A stretch of 27,654 nt of DNA from the NCBI GenBank assembly GCA_004556005.1, contig SFJA01000022.1, positions 1 to 27,654 on the forward strand, read 5' to 3'. The position numbers and the translations under genes were made by a program. The notes below the pieces were generated by a model. That model did not search any database. It was not told the origin of the DNA and saw only the letters and a list, made by a program, of their open reading frames with translations. Source of the stretch: Bacteroidales bacterium. GTDB lineage: Bacteria; Bacteroidota; Bacteroidia; Bacteroidales; UBA932. How positions within the stretch are numbered: position 1 is the first letter of the stretch; each line of letters begins with the position of its first letter. This document shows, piece by piece, positions 1 to 8,006 of this stretch.

Positions 1-528
<528 letters not shown>

Positions 529-623
529 TTGGAGCGCGACCTTGACACTTAAAGCTCGCGGTTCTGATGACAAGGCACAGAGATTCGGAAGAATCGGTGC
601 TTGTACTTATCTCTCTATATTAT

Positions 624-697
624 AGGCTCGTAGCTCAGTTGGTTAGAGCGCCACACTGATAATGTGGAGGTCCGCGGTTCAACTCCGCGCGGGCCTA
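624..697 (+). tRNA. tRNA-Ile (anticodon GAU)
   Basis: A complete cloverleaf of 74 nt. The acceptor stem AGGCTCG pairs with CGGGCCT with a single G-U pair, and the discriminator base is A697. The anticodon stem CCACA/TGTGG encloses CTGATAA, which places GAT at 658-660. The T-arm holds GGTTCAA. No CCA is encoded. Placement between 16S and tRNA-Ala is the usual ribosomal spacer order. Confidence 0.97.
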
Positions 698-703
698 CGT
701 CCT

Positions 704-779
704 GGGGGTATAGCTCAGTTGGTAGAGCACCTGCCTTGCAAGCAGGGGGTCAGGAGTTCGAATCTCCTTACCTCCACCA
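704..779 (+). tRNA. tRNA-Ala (anticodon UGC)
   Basis: A complete cloverleaf starting six bases after tRNA-Ile. The acceptor GGGGGTA pairs with TACCTCC (769-775), the discriminator is A776, and CCA appears encoded at 777-779, unlike the adjacent tRNA-Ile. The anticodon stem CCTGC/GCAGG encloses CTTGCAA, giving TGC at 737-739. In a standard operon 23S would follow; here a terminator follows instead. Confidence 0.97.
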
Positions 780-810
780 AAAACACTGACAATCAGTGAT
801 TCAGTACTTA

Positions 811-853
811 ACGCACCAAATTTCACACATATGTGATTTGGTGCGTTTTTTTT
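811..853 (+). terminator. Intrinsic terminator closing the 16S-tRNA transcription unit
   Basis: A long inverted repeat: ACGCACCAAAT (811-821) pairs with ATTTGGTGCGT (836-846), with inner CACAT/ATGTG pairing, and runs into eight T residues (846-853). It lies 31 nt after tRNA-Ala. A smaller hairpin, CACTGA/TCAGTG at 784-798, sits between. The stem is followed by T on the plus strand and preceded by few A residues, so it mainly ends rightward transcription. Confidence 0.88.
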
Positions 854-890
854 ACACATTTGAATCCTTACCGATTATATATTTTGAGTA

Positions 891-1841
891 ATGAAAAAGA
901 TTCTGATACTTGTATCTGCGGCACTTTTATTTGCCGGATGTTCTAAGGTGGTTTGGGAGGACGATACCCCTTATATCACGTTCAGCGCCGATGCCCCGCA
1001 GTCGTTCACGATGAATTTTGACAACTGGGATCTCGGACAATTCATTCTTGATGAAGGCGAATTCTTTGAGTACTCGGTCGGAGACGGCGAGTGGCAGAGA
1101 TTCACCGGAACGGTGAGCGGGATAGCATTCGGCGGAGAAAATGGAAATCTCCGACTTCGCGGCAAGAGCAGGAGAGGAACAACTTATTCTGATGAAAATG
1201 ACTTATATCCTACCATCATTGTAGAGTTTTCAGAGGACGCAGTTCCTGTAAGATGCTCCGGAGATATACGAACGCTAGTAGATTACTCGGACTATCGCAA
1301 TGCAGATACCCGAAATGCACAATTCGGTTATCTGTTCTATGGATGCAACGCCCTTGTATCTGTTCCGGACTTGCCTGCGACCGAATTGGCTGAAAAATGC
1401 TACGACAGTATGTTCTCTCTGTGTACATCCTTGGAGATAGCCCCTGAACTTCCGGCTACCAAGTTAAGCAAAGGCTGCTATTCAAGTATGTTTTCTCAAT
1501 GTTTCTCCTTAAAGACTGCCCCTGAACTTCCAGCAATCGAATTGAGTGATGAATGCTACCAATATATGTTTTATGAATGTACATCTTTGGAGACTGCCCC
1601 GGAACTCAAAGCTGAAAGCTTGGTTGACGCTTGCTATCGCTCTATGTTCCAGTTCTGCTCTTCATTGAAGGATGTCAAATTATATGCTACGGACGGATTT
1701 GATTCCAAAAACTGCATTGCAGACTTTCTGCTTGATTCCGGTCCTGGTACCTTATATCTAAAGAACGAGGATGTCGCGAATAAACTCACAGAACATTCGA
1801 ATTATTCCCTTACCTGGCAAATCAAATACCTTTCAGAATAA
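891..1841 (+). CDS. BspA-type repeat surface lipoprotein
   Basis: A 316-residue predicted lipoprotein: a short basic start, a hydrophobic stretch and a lipobox LFAGC with Cys17. Residues 25-140 form an undefined beta-rich N-terminal region. Residues 144-260 hold leucine-rich repeats of the BspA / DUF285-like type common on the surface of Bacteroidales; the core is C-Y-x-x-M-F-x-x-C-x-S-L followed by APELPA. The family is associated with surface adhesion and protein binding in Bacteroidetes, but no ligand can be read from the sequence. An intrinsic terminator at 1863 follows, so the gene is probably monocistronic. Its upstream region holds TTTG at 859-862 and an AT-rich TATATTTTG at 878-886, a near match to the Bacteroidetes promoter. 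That would put transcription start close to the ATG. Confidence 0.85.
   Translation: MKKILILVSAALLFAGCSKVVWEDDTPYITFSADAPQSFTMNFDNWDLGQFILDEGEFFEYSVGDGEWQRFTGTVSGIAFGGENGNLRLRGKSRRGTTYSDENDLYPTIIVEFSEDAVPVRCSGDIRTLVDYSDYRNADTRNAQFGYLFYGCNALVSVPDLPATELAEKCYDSMFSLCTSLEIAPELPATKLSKGCYSSMFSQCFSLKTAPELPAIELSDECYQYMFYECTSLETAPELKAESLVDACYRSMFQFCSSLKDVKLYATDGFDSKNCIADFLLDSGPGTLYLKNEDVANKLTEHSNYSLTWQIKYLSE
1320..1670 (+). repeat. 26-residue (78-nt) leucine-rich repeats within the BspA-type gene
   Basis: Protein-level tandem repeats with an exact 26-residue period: the first cysteine of each unit is at residues 170, 196, 222 and 248, and the second at 178, 204, 230 and 256. A leading, less conserved unit starts near residue 145. 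The DNA is less well conserved than the protein, so the units have diverged under selection rather than expanded recently. Confidence 0.85.
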
Positions 1842-1862
1842 TTACCTGATATTCAGAACTTT

Positions 1863-1886
1863 GAGCCGCCACGTGCGGCTCTTTTT
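1863..1886 (+). terminator. Intrinsic terminator after the BspA-type gene
   Basis: GAGCCGC (1863-1869) pairs perfectly with GCGGCTC (1875-1881) around a 5-nt loop, followed by five T residues. It sits 21 nt after the stop codon of the repeat lipoprotein. Confidence 0.87.
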
Positions 1887-1905
1887 GCCTTTGATAATGT
1901 TAAGA

Positions 1906-1935
1906 ATCGTAAAAATTAATTTTTAATTTTACGAT
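1906..1935. repeat. AT-rich inverted repeat upstream of the unknown lipoprotein
   Basis: ATCGTAAAAATTAA (1906-1919) and TTAATTTTACGAT (1923-1935) are reverse complements except for one extra A, around a 3-nt centre. It has no adjoining T-tract and very low GC, so it is a poor terminator. An operator or an upstream promoter element is possible. The 155 nt between the two genes hold nothing else apart from the terminator and a weak CATATTTG (1964-1971), one base off the TAnnTTTG core. Confidence 0.45.
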
Positions 1936-2011
1936 TTAGGCATTTTCCCAATCAATTTCTTTCCATATTTGTCCCCGGCAGCCGTGCAAATCACAGGTGG
2001 CCACAAGGACT

Positions 2012-3253
2012 ATGGACAGACTTCGATTTTGTGTCAAACTTCTTTTCAGCTTTTTTGCAGCATCATCCAGCTGCTCCTGCTCATTCATTGCCGACTCTCT
2101 AGAGGACTCCGGCGCCCTGCTCGGCAGCCCCAAAGGACGTTCACCGCATACTCTGCCGTACAAAGAGCGTTATGCAGGCGTCGATACTGCCATTGTCCGG
2201 GGCAAGCACCTGTATTATACTACGGTAGAATTCTCCCCTGACTATTACTGGCAGCAGGATAGCCTTTACGGCAGGGCGGAGGCCTGTCTGGCTCTTTACC
2301 GGGATGCAGAGTGCCTGCAGCGTATCCCTTGCGGAGACCTTGTAACCTATGATGCCGACTTGCATCATCTTATTGACGGACACTTATATACGGAGTGCAT
2401 ACGCGGTGCAAATACAGTTATTTGCCGTGATGGTAACGAGCTTCTTGTCATACCCGAAAGGGTCAGGTTGCATGGGCTGGTGGAGCGGGATGGCGTCGTC
2501 TATACTATGTCCCGGCCGATTGACTCGAACGGGTTCTGCCTCAGACGCGGTCAGGACGTGATGTTCCGCAAGGACACAGGGGTGCTTTTCGGCAGTTTCC
2601 AGGACGCTTCGTATCCCGAGACCGGGGCTTTGTATATGGATGCATACAGTGTTGTGTTCTGGTATGGCTATGGCGATGAACTGCATTTGGTTGTCGATGG
2701 AATGGACCAGTTGCAGCAAGACGTTTACGGCCCGTTCGTGGACGGTAAGCTGTATAAATCAGCACCTTACCGTATGCCAAAAGTCGATGACGGCGTGGTC
2801 TGGCACAGGGGAAGTATATGGGCGGGAGAAGGATACTGTGCCCATAGCGGCGTACGCTATGTGTCTGGAGGTACACGGAGTTGTATTTATGAGTTTCATT
2901 ACCTTACCGTAAACGATTTTGGCCCTCCCGATGCCTTTACATATGTAAGCAGTGCTGGGATGGCGGGCATAAGGTATCGAGAAGATGGGGTAGAGGCGGT
3001 GTTTCTTCCGTATTTAATTTCGGCTTCATCTCCATTTAGCGACCACGATGCTTTTGCGGAAGGTGAAGACTTGAGCGTGGAGGGCAGTTTCCGCTTCATT
3101 TCAGAACGCTGCGCAATACTTTATGGCGATGAACTGATTGTCGCGCTTTCCTGCAACGGAAGGGGAGAGTGTCCGCGCATTGTACGTGGAGACAACAGTT
3201 ATGTGCTTAATATCAATGGATTTATCAGCTCAATCTCAATTTCGGACAATTAG
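2012..3253 (+). CDS. Unrecognised predicted lipoprotein
   Basis: A protein of 413 residues that I do not recognise. I chose ATG 2012 over the upstream GTG at 1997 because it puts a compact signal sequence at the N-terminus: basic start, hydrophobic KLLFSFFAAS, then Cys21/Cys23 as possible lipidation sites. The mature part is rich in Tyr, Gly and Asp and repeats a short motif of the type D-G-x-L/V-Y (for example DGHLY, DGVVY, DGKLY) at irregular spacing. This hints at a beta-propeller or other all-beta fold, but the repeats are too diverged to count blades. No catalytic motif is visible. Its stop is only 3 nt before the comM-like ATG, so the two are almost certainly co-transcribed. The pairing does not reveal a function, because ComM acts in the cytoplasm and this protein should be exported. 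Confidence 0.7.
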   Translation: MDRLRFCVKLLFSFFAASSSCSCSFIADSLEDSGALLGSPKGRSPHTLPYKERYAGVDTAIVRGKHLYYTTVEFSPDYYWQQDSLYGRAEACLALYRDAECLQRIPCGDLVTYDADLHHLIDGHLYTECIRGANTVICRDGNELLVIPERVRLHGLVERDGVVYTMSRPIDSNGFCLRRGQDVMFRKDTGVLFGSFQDASYPETGALYMDAYSVVFWYGYGDELHLVVDGMDQLQQDVYGPFVDGKLYKSAPYRMPKVDDGVVWHRGSIWAGEGYCAHSGVRYVSGGTRSCIYEFHYLTVNDFGPPDAFTYVSSAGMAGIRYREDGVEAVFLPYLISASSPFSDHDAFAEGEDLSVEGSFRFISERCAILYGDELIVALSCNGRGECPRIVRGDNSYVLNINGFISSISISDN

Positions 3254-3256
3254 ATT

Positions 3257-4834
3257 ATGTTTGTTACTGTATATTCTGCAAAATGCATTGGCATAGAGGC
3301 AGTCGGCGTTTCGGTTGAAACTCACGTGGATCTCGGCATAGGCATACATCTGGTCGGGCTTGCCGACGTGGCGGTGAAGGAAAGTCTCTTGAGGACAATG
3401 ACGGCGCTTGTGACACTCGGATATCGCATACCGGGCAAAAGAATTGTTATAAATATGGCTCCTGCCGACCTGAGAAAGAACGGCAGTCTGTATGATGTTC
3501 CCATTGCCGTCAGCATCGTCGCCGCAACGGGGCAGATGGAGCTTCCGAACATAGAAAAGTATCTGATACTCGGAGAACTCGGACTGGATGGGAGCATTAG
3601 GGCTATTCCGGGGGCCCTGCCTTGTACTGAATTTGCCAAACGCAATGGATTCGAGGGTATAATACTTCCTGAAGAATCGGCGCTGGAAGCAGTTGACTTT
3701 AAGGATTTTAACGTTTTTGGAGTAGCTTCCCTGAAGGATGTCCTGTCTATACTCGCCGGGGATGATATGCTTTCTGACTATCTGATATGGAACAGCCGTG
3801 CATATCGGGTCAAGAGACGCGCAGCCGTAAGGGAGACTGAAACTGAACTGCAGGTTGATTTTTCTGATATTATCGGTCAGGAAGGAGCCAAGCGTGGTCT
3901 TGAGATTGCTGCAGCAGGCGGGCATAACGTGCTTCTGGTAGGTGCGCCGGGATCGGGGAAGAGTTCTCTTGCCAAGGCATTGCCCGGGATAATGCCGCCG
4001 CTGACAAGCGAAGAGGCTCTGGTAACCAGCAAGATATTCTCAGTTAGCGGGAAACCGGGTTCAAGCTTCGGCCTGATGCGCAAAAGACCTTTCAGGGCAC
4101 CTCACTGCAGTGCCACCCTCAGCGCTCTCGTGGGCGGCGGCTCCGGCGACTCGATTGTTCCCGGTGAAGTCAGTCTTGCCAACGGAGGGGTACTCTTTCT
4201 TGACGAATTTGGCCAGATGCCCAAAAGCGTCATCGAGGCTTTGAGAGCTCCGCTCGAAGACAGGGAGGTGACGATTTCCCGACTGCGCGGCAATGTCACC
4301 TTCCCGGCTTCGTTTATGCTCGTGGCGGCCTCAAATCCTTGTCCCTGTGGATATTGGGGCGAAGCAGACCGCTGCAAGTGTACGCCTTCGCAGAGGCTGA
4401 ACTATCTGAGCAAACTGAGCGGTCCGCTGCTTGACAGGATTGACGTTCATTGCTGGATGCACTGTGTGCCTCCGGATACTATAGCCAGGTACAGGCAGTC
4501 GGGCAAGACCGGGATTGAGACCAGCGAGATGGTTGCGGCGAGGGTTCTGAAGGCAAGGATAGCTCAGAAGCACCGTTTCGCTTCGGACAGCATCAGCGTC
4601 AATGCCGAAATGGGCAACCGTCAGATAGAGAAATACTGTCAGCTGTCCACACAATGCCGTGAAACGCTTTCATCAATAATGGAGAGCCGTAAGCTGTCGA
4701 TGCGAGCATATTTTAGAATCATCAAGGTTGCAAGAACGATAGCGGACCTGGCAGGTAGCCCTGACATCATGCCGGTGCACATAATAGAGGCGTCCGGGTT
4801 CAGAATCCTTGACGGCCCTGAACCGGTGGAGTAG
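3257..4834 (+). CDS. comM: YifB/ComM family Mg-chelatase-like AAA+ ATPase
   Basis: A 525-residue protein, full length for the ComM/YifB family. In naturally competent bacteria ComM is a hexameric helicase that extends branch migration during integration of incoming DNA; the role of the family in Bacteroidales is not settled. The N-terminal Lon-substrate-like domain spans residues 1-170 (it includes GLADVAVKES and NMAPADLRKNG). The AAA+ core follows: Walker A GAPGSGKS at 229-236, Walker B VLFLDEF at 312-318 and sensor 1 AASN at 357-360. A four-cysteine CPC...CKC cluster at 362-375 could bind zinc. The C-terminal Mg_chelatase_C helical domain ends the protein (about 430-520, with the ARTIADLAGS motif). 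It is translated immediately after the unknown lipoprotein. No terminator is visible in the 32 nt before the convergent neighbour. Confidence 0.95.
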   Translation: MFVTVYSAKCIGIEAVGVSVETHVDLGIGIHLVGLADVAVKESLLRTMTALVTLGYRIPGKRIVINMAPADLRKNGSLYDVPIAVSIVAATGQMELPNIEKYLILGELGLDGSIRAIPGALPCTEFAKRNGFEGIILPEESALEAVDFKDFNVFGVASLKDVLSILAGDDMLSDYLIWNSRAYRVKRRAAVRETETELQVDFSDIIGQEGAKRGLEIAAAGGHNVLLVGAPGSGKSSLAKALPGIMPPLTSEEALVTSKIFSVSGKPGSSFGLMRKRPFRAPHCSATLSALVGGGSGDSIVPGEVSLANGGVLFLDEFGQMPKSVIEALRAPLEDREVTISRLRGNVTFPASFMLVAASNPCPCGYWGEADRCKCTPSQRLNYLSKLSGPLLDRIDVHCWMHCVPPDTIARYRQSGKTGIETSEMVAARVLKARIAQKHRFASDSISVNAEMGNRQIEKYCQLSTQCRETLSSIMESRKLSMRAYFRIIKVARTIADLAGSPDIMPVHIIEASGFRILDGPEPVE

Positions 4835-4866
4835 GGGACAGACGCGATTAGAAGGGTCCAGGAGAG

Positions 4867-6111
4867 TTAGATGTTGAACCTTAGACCTATGTCGAAGTTG
4901 ACTGAGAAAGGTTTGTCGGTACGGACGCTTCTCGGGTGATTGTTCTTGAAGTAGTATTTGACGCTCGGGTCAAGATATACGCCTACCGTGTTGTTGAACT
5001 TGAACTCGACTCCTGCACCGGCATTGACGGAGAATATAGGTCCCTTGACCTTGGTTTTGAGATCCAGCGATTCTCCCGGCATACGGTATCTGTTGCTTGT
5101 GCAAAGTTCACCAGCGCCTCCGGCAAAGAGGTAGAATCGGAAAGACTTGAGGTTGAACGGCTCGTAGTAGATGTCAAGCGGTATGCCTATGTACTGCATA
5201 TTGTGCAGAACGAGTCCGCTGACCGGCATCGATCCGTCTCCGGCGTTGTATGCGCCCGGGAATCTCCTTTCCAGGAAAGTGTAGGTCAGGCCGGTTCCGG
5301 CGTAGAAATGATGGCTGAGTTGAATCTTGACCCCGAGTCCAAAGGATAGCGGAATGCCGAACGAGGATGCTCCATTTTCGGTAAGTCCAAGTCTCTCAGT
5401 GCTTTCCGCGCCGTCGGCATAATGAAACACCCTGCCGAGGTAGCTGCCAAGTTCCGAGTCGTTGCCTCCTGCCGTTCCATTGAGGGCAAGGGAGATTCTG
5501 CCGGACTTGTTTTCCTCGCGTATCCTTACGGCAAGGTCTTCCGCCTCGAAAGGGTCCACGAATCTTGCAGCTGAACCCTTGTGCTCTGCGCTGGTACAGT
5601 CCGGAGTGCCTTCTGCATCTGTATCTACGGTCTGGGCTGCAACTTTGCCATTATCGTATCCATTATGTTCTTTGGATGCCGAATCCGTAACCAATCTGTC
5701 GCCGGAAACCGCGTTGATGGACACGCCTGTTCGGCTTTCAGTCTCTGCTGAACCTGAATGGCTTGCGATTAAATTGCCAGGTTCCGGGTTGTAGTTGGAG
5801 CCTGATGGCTCGAGTACGGCAGTGAGTTGCGCTGTGTCTGAAACAGGGGATGCAGGGTCGGATGTGGCAGCGTTTCTAAAAAGGAAAAGTCCGAGCGTCA
5901 GGCAGGCAGCCGCTGCACAGGCATAGGCAAGGACGCTCCTGCCGCGTTGCTGTCCAAAACTGCGTATGCCGCTGACAAAAGCTGCAAGAGGCGATGCGGA
6001 AGGCAGACCTGAGCTTACGGCACGCCAAACGCGACGGGGAGCCTTTATCTCGGCCCCGTCGAGCAGATCGCGCACTTGGCGGTCAAATATTTCATTTCTT
6101 TCTTCCTGCAT
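4867..6111 (-). CDS. Membrane protein with cytoplasmic N-terminus, one TM helix and C-terminal outer-membrane-type beta-barrel
   Basis: A protein of 414 residues. Residues 1-58 are soluble and charged. One hydrophobic helix lies at about 59-78, with no signal cleavage motif. Residues 80-245 are a low-complexity linker rich in Ser, Thr, Asp, Glu and Gly. Residues 246-414 show alternating amphipathic strands with turns, typical of the PorT/OmpW-like 8-stranded outer membrane barrels of Bacteroidetes, and end in DIGLRFNI. Its ATG lies inside the sigma factor gene (20-nt overlap), so translation is coupled. The position after an ECF sigma factor and the short N-terminal cytoplasmic region before a TM helix suggest an anti-sigma or envelope-sensing role; this is inference, as no named anti-sigma domain is recognisable. 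If both membrane parts are real, one polypeptide would span the envelope, with the linker crossing the periplasm. Confidence 0.75.
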   Translation of the reverse strand: MQEERNEIFDRQVRDLLDGAEIKAPRRVWRAVSSGLPSASPLAAFVSGIRSFGQQRGRSVLAYACAAAACLTLGLFLFRNAATSDPASPVSDTAQLTAVLEPSGSNYNPEPGNLIASHSGSAETESRTGVSINAVSGDRLVTDSASKEHNGYDNGKVAAQTVDTDAEGTPDCTSAEHKGSAARFVDPFEAEDLAVRIREENKSGRISLALNGTAGGNDSELGSYLGRVFHYADGAESTERLGLTENGASSFGIPLSFGLGVKIQLSHHFYAGTGLTYTFLERRFPGAYNAGDGSMPVSGLVLHNMQYIGIPLDIYYEPFNLKSFRFYLFAGGAGELCTSNRYRMPGESLDLKTKVKGPIFSVNAGAGVEFKFNNTVGVYLDPSVKYYFKNNHPRSVRTDKPFSVNFDIGLRFNI

Positions 6112-6694
6112 CTGTGTTACTTTTTATCTTTGCCTGCAGCATCGTACGAGCCCTCTGCAACTGTGATCTGGACGTCACTTCAGAGATGTCGAGCATCTGT
6201 GCAATCTCTTTGTGCGAATGCCCCTCCATAACGTAGAGGTTAAATACGGTCCTGAATCCGGCCGGCAAAGTGCCGATCATATCCAGAATCTCCTTGTATC
6301 CCAACTGCTGTATGGCCGAGGCGTCCCCGCCGGCAAGTCCCCTTGCCTCTTCCACATCCTGGCTTTCCTTGAGAACATCCTTTTTGCGCAGACTCATAAG
6401 AGCCGTGTTGACAAAGATCTTGCGGGCCCAACCCTCGAAGGAGCCGTCTCCCGAATAACTGTCGAGCTTGGTGAACAGGTTTACAAAACCGTCCTGCAAT
6501 ACATCTTCCGCAACATCCCTGTCTCCCATATAACGGAGACAAACGGCATACATTTTGCCGCTCAGATAGTCGTAGATTGACTTTTGGGCACGCCTGTCGC
6601 CCGATATGGCACTGCGCGCCACGTCAAGCGCCACGGAGTTGTCTCCGAGCTCGTCTTTAGTAACAAGATGCAATTTTTTGCCAAAAAGTTGCAT
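6092..6694 (-). CDS. ECF-type RNA polymerase sigma factor
   Basis: A 200-residue sigma-70 family protein of the extracytoplasmic-function group. Region 2 covers residues 35-103, with AVCLRYMGDRDVAEDVLQD and F-E-G-W-A-R-K-I-F-V-N. Region 4 covers 138-190, with the helix-turn-helix around HKEIAQMLDISEVTSRSQLQRAR. Region 1.1 and region 3 are absent, as expected for the group. The start was placed at ATG 6694. The open frame continues upstream to 7471, but that part lies antisense to the TPR gene and carries no sigma signature. The gene overlaps the downstream barrel gene by 20 nt. It is divergent from the TPR gene, with 54 nt between the starts. It probably controls an envelope response, and the barrel protein is its likely partner; the regulon cannot be read here. 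Confidence 0.93.
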   Translation of the reverse strand: MQLFGKKLHLVTKDELGDNSVALDVARSAISGDRRAQKSIYDYLSGKMYAVCLRYMGDRDVAEDVLQDGFVNLFTKLDSYSGDGSFEGWARKIFVNTALMSLRKKDVLKESQDVEEARGLAGGDASAIQQLGYKEILDMIGTLPAGFRTVFNLYVMEGHSHKEIAQMLDISEVTSRSQLQRARTMLQAKIKSNTDAGRKK

Positions 6695-6733
6695 CGCCAC
6701 TTTATAAATTATGCGAAAATAACCAAAATAACT

Positions 6734-6741
6734 TAATTTTG
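6734..6741 (+). promoter_or_regulatory. Bacteroidetes -7 promoter element before the TPR gene
   Basis: TAATTTTG matches the Bacteroidetes housekeeping -7 core TAnnTTTG exactly. The expected -33 TTTG is not present at the normal distance. With transcription starting about 6-8 nt after the core, the mRNA would begin at or next to ATG 6749, so the message would be leaderless or nearly so. Confidence 0.5.
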
Positions 6742-6748
6742 TGTCCGT

Positions 6749-7987
6749 ATGCGTAAAATTGCAGCAATACTTTCCGTTCTGTTGAGTTGTTTTACCCTGC
6801 TTGCACAGAACGCTTCCTATGACGACCGCTTCATCGATGCGGTCGTGAAGTATTCTTCCGGAGACATAGACAAGGCTATTTCCGAACTCAATATACTTCA
6901 CGCCGCCGACTCGACAGACGCCGCCGTCATTTATTATCTTGCAAAGTGCGAACTTGAAAAGAAGCGAACTGGCAGCGCCATTTCCCTCCTTGAAGAGGCC
7001 GCAACGCTCGACCCTTCCAACGTGTGGTACCGTTCCGACCTCGCCGGATTGCTGCTGCTGGACGGACGGTATGACGACGCAGTGGTATATATTGAACCTC
7101 TGATAGAAGAAAATCCCTCCAAGTTCAACAATCCCTACATGCTGTCGATGGTCGGCAACGCCCGCATGCAGCAGCGACTCCCAGCCCAGGCAAGACAATT
7201 CTTCGAGAGAGCGCTCACGATGGACGATAGCTACATTCCGGCCCAGTTCGGTGTCGCCCAGTCCAGCTTCGTCCAGCGCAACTATCCCGTCTTTTTCAAC
7301 TCGCTCAACAGGATTGTCGGCAACCCTTATCTCGAGCCGGGAGCCAAATGCGAATTTATCGGTGACATACTCGAAAGCATAGACGCCCCGTTCTACTGGG
7401 TCTGGGGCGGCAAAATCAATTCTCTTGTCGATTCGCTCGTGACCCTGCATCCCGACTCGTATGAAACGCACGAACTCAAGATGCAGATGTGCTATATCGA
7501 GCAGGATACGCTCGGTATAATTGCGCAGTGCGAGAAGATGGCAGAAATAGCTCTTGCATCAAATGACAGGACAAAGGCAGCCAGGGCAATCACCAACATT
7601 GCAGACCTCGAGTACCGTCAGGACAACGAAAAGGGCGCATTCAAGATGTATGAATATGCTCTCAAGTGCGATCCGGACTATGCAATGGCTTTAAACAATT
7701 ACGCATATTATCTCAGCCTAAAGGAGAAGAAACTTCGCAAAGCGCTGAAAATGAGTATAAAAGCTGTTACTCTGGAGCCGGATAACGCTAATTATCTGGA
7801 TACCCACGGCTGGATATTGCATCAGCTGGGCAAGGATGAGGAAGCCAAGCCTTTTTTCAAGCACGCAATGATTTATGGAGGCAGGGACAGCAAGGTCGTG
7901 CTTGAGCATTACGCCGAAGTGCTTGCCGCCCTGGGCGATGAGGAGACTTCTGCATATTACAGGCGCCTGGCTGCCATGAAGGAATGA
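6749..7987 (+). CDS. Secreted TPR-repeat protein
   Basis: A 412-residue protein with a signal peptide (hydrophobic residues 4-19, likely cleavage after LLAQ). The rest is helical tetratricopeptide repeat: units are clear around residues 27-90 (KYSSGDIDKAISEL), 94-122 (LAGLLLLDGRYDDAVVY), 130-165 (QARQFFERAL) and again at 275-380, including LKCDPDYAMALNNYAYYLS, the Asp/Pro-Asn pattern typical of TPR and Sel1-like repeats. TPR arrays act as protein-binding scaffolds; in Bacteroidetes, periplasmic TPR proteins are often found with envelope biogenesis genes. The EnvC-like gene starts 19 nt after its stop, so the pair is probably an operon for cell envelope or division work. The partner is unknown. 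Confidence 0.9.
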   Translation: MRKIAAILSVLLSCFTLLAQNASYDDRFIDAVVKYSSGDIDKAISELNILHAADSTDAAVIYYLAKCELEKKRTGSAISLLEEAATLDPSNVWYRSDLAGLLLLDGRYDDAVVYIEPLIEENPSKFNNPYMLSMVGNARMQQRLPAQARQFFERALTMDDSYIPAQFGVAQSSFVQRNYPVFFNSLNRIVGNPYLEPGAKCEFIGDILESIDAPFYWVWGGKINSLVDSLVTLHPDSYETHELKMQMCYIEQDTLGIIAQCEKMAEIALASNDRTKAARAITNIADLEYRQDNEKGAFKMYEYALKCDPDYAMALNNYAYYLSLKEKKLRKALKMSIKAVTLEPDNANYLDTHGWILHQLGKDEEAKPFFKHAMIYGGRDSKVVLEHYAEVLAALGDEETSAYYRRLAAMKE

Positions 7988-8006
7988 AGCTTACTGTCAA
8001 GAAGGA

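Noticed and set aside
1320..1670. Possible CRISPR-like or DNA-level tandem array
   Set aside because: The periodicity is in the protein (26 residues, leucine-rich repeats); the DNA units are diverged and there are no spacers.
6695..7471. Upstream extension of the sigma factor frame giving a 459-residue protein
   Set aside because: The extra 259 residues are antisense to the clear TPR gene and show no domain; the sigma motifs begin only after ATG 6694.
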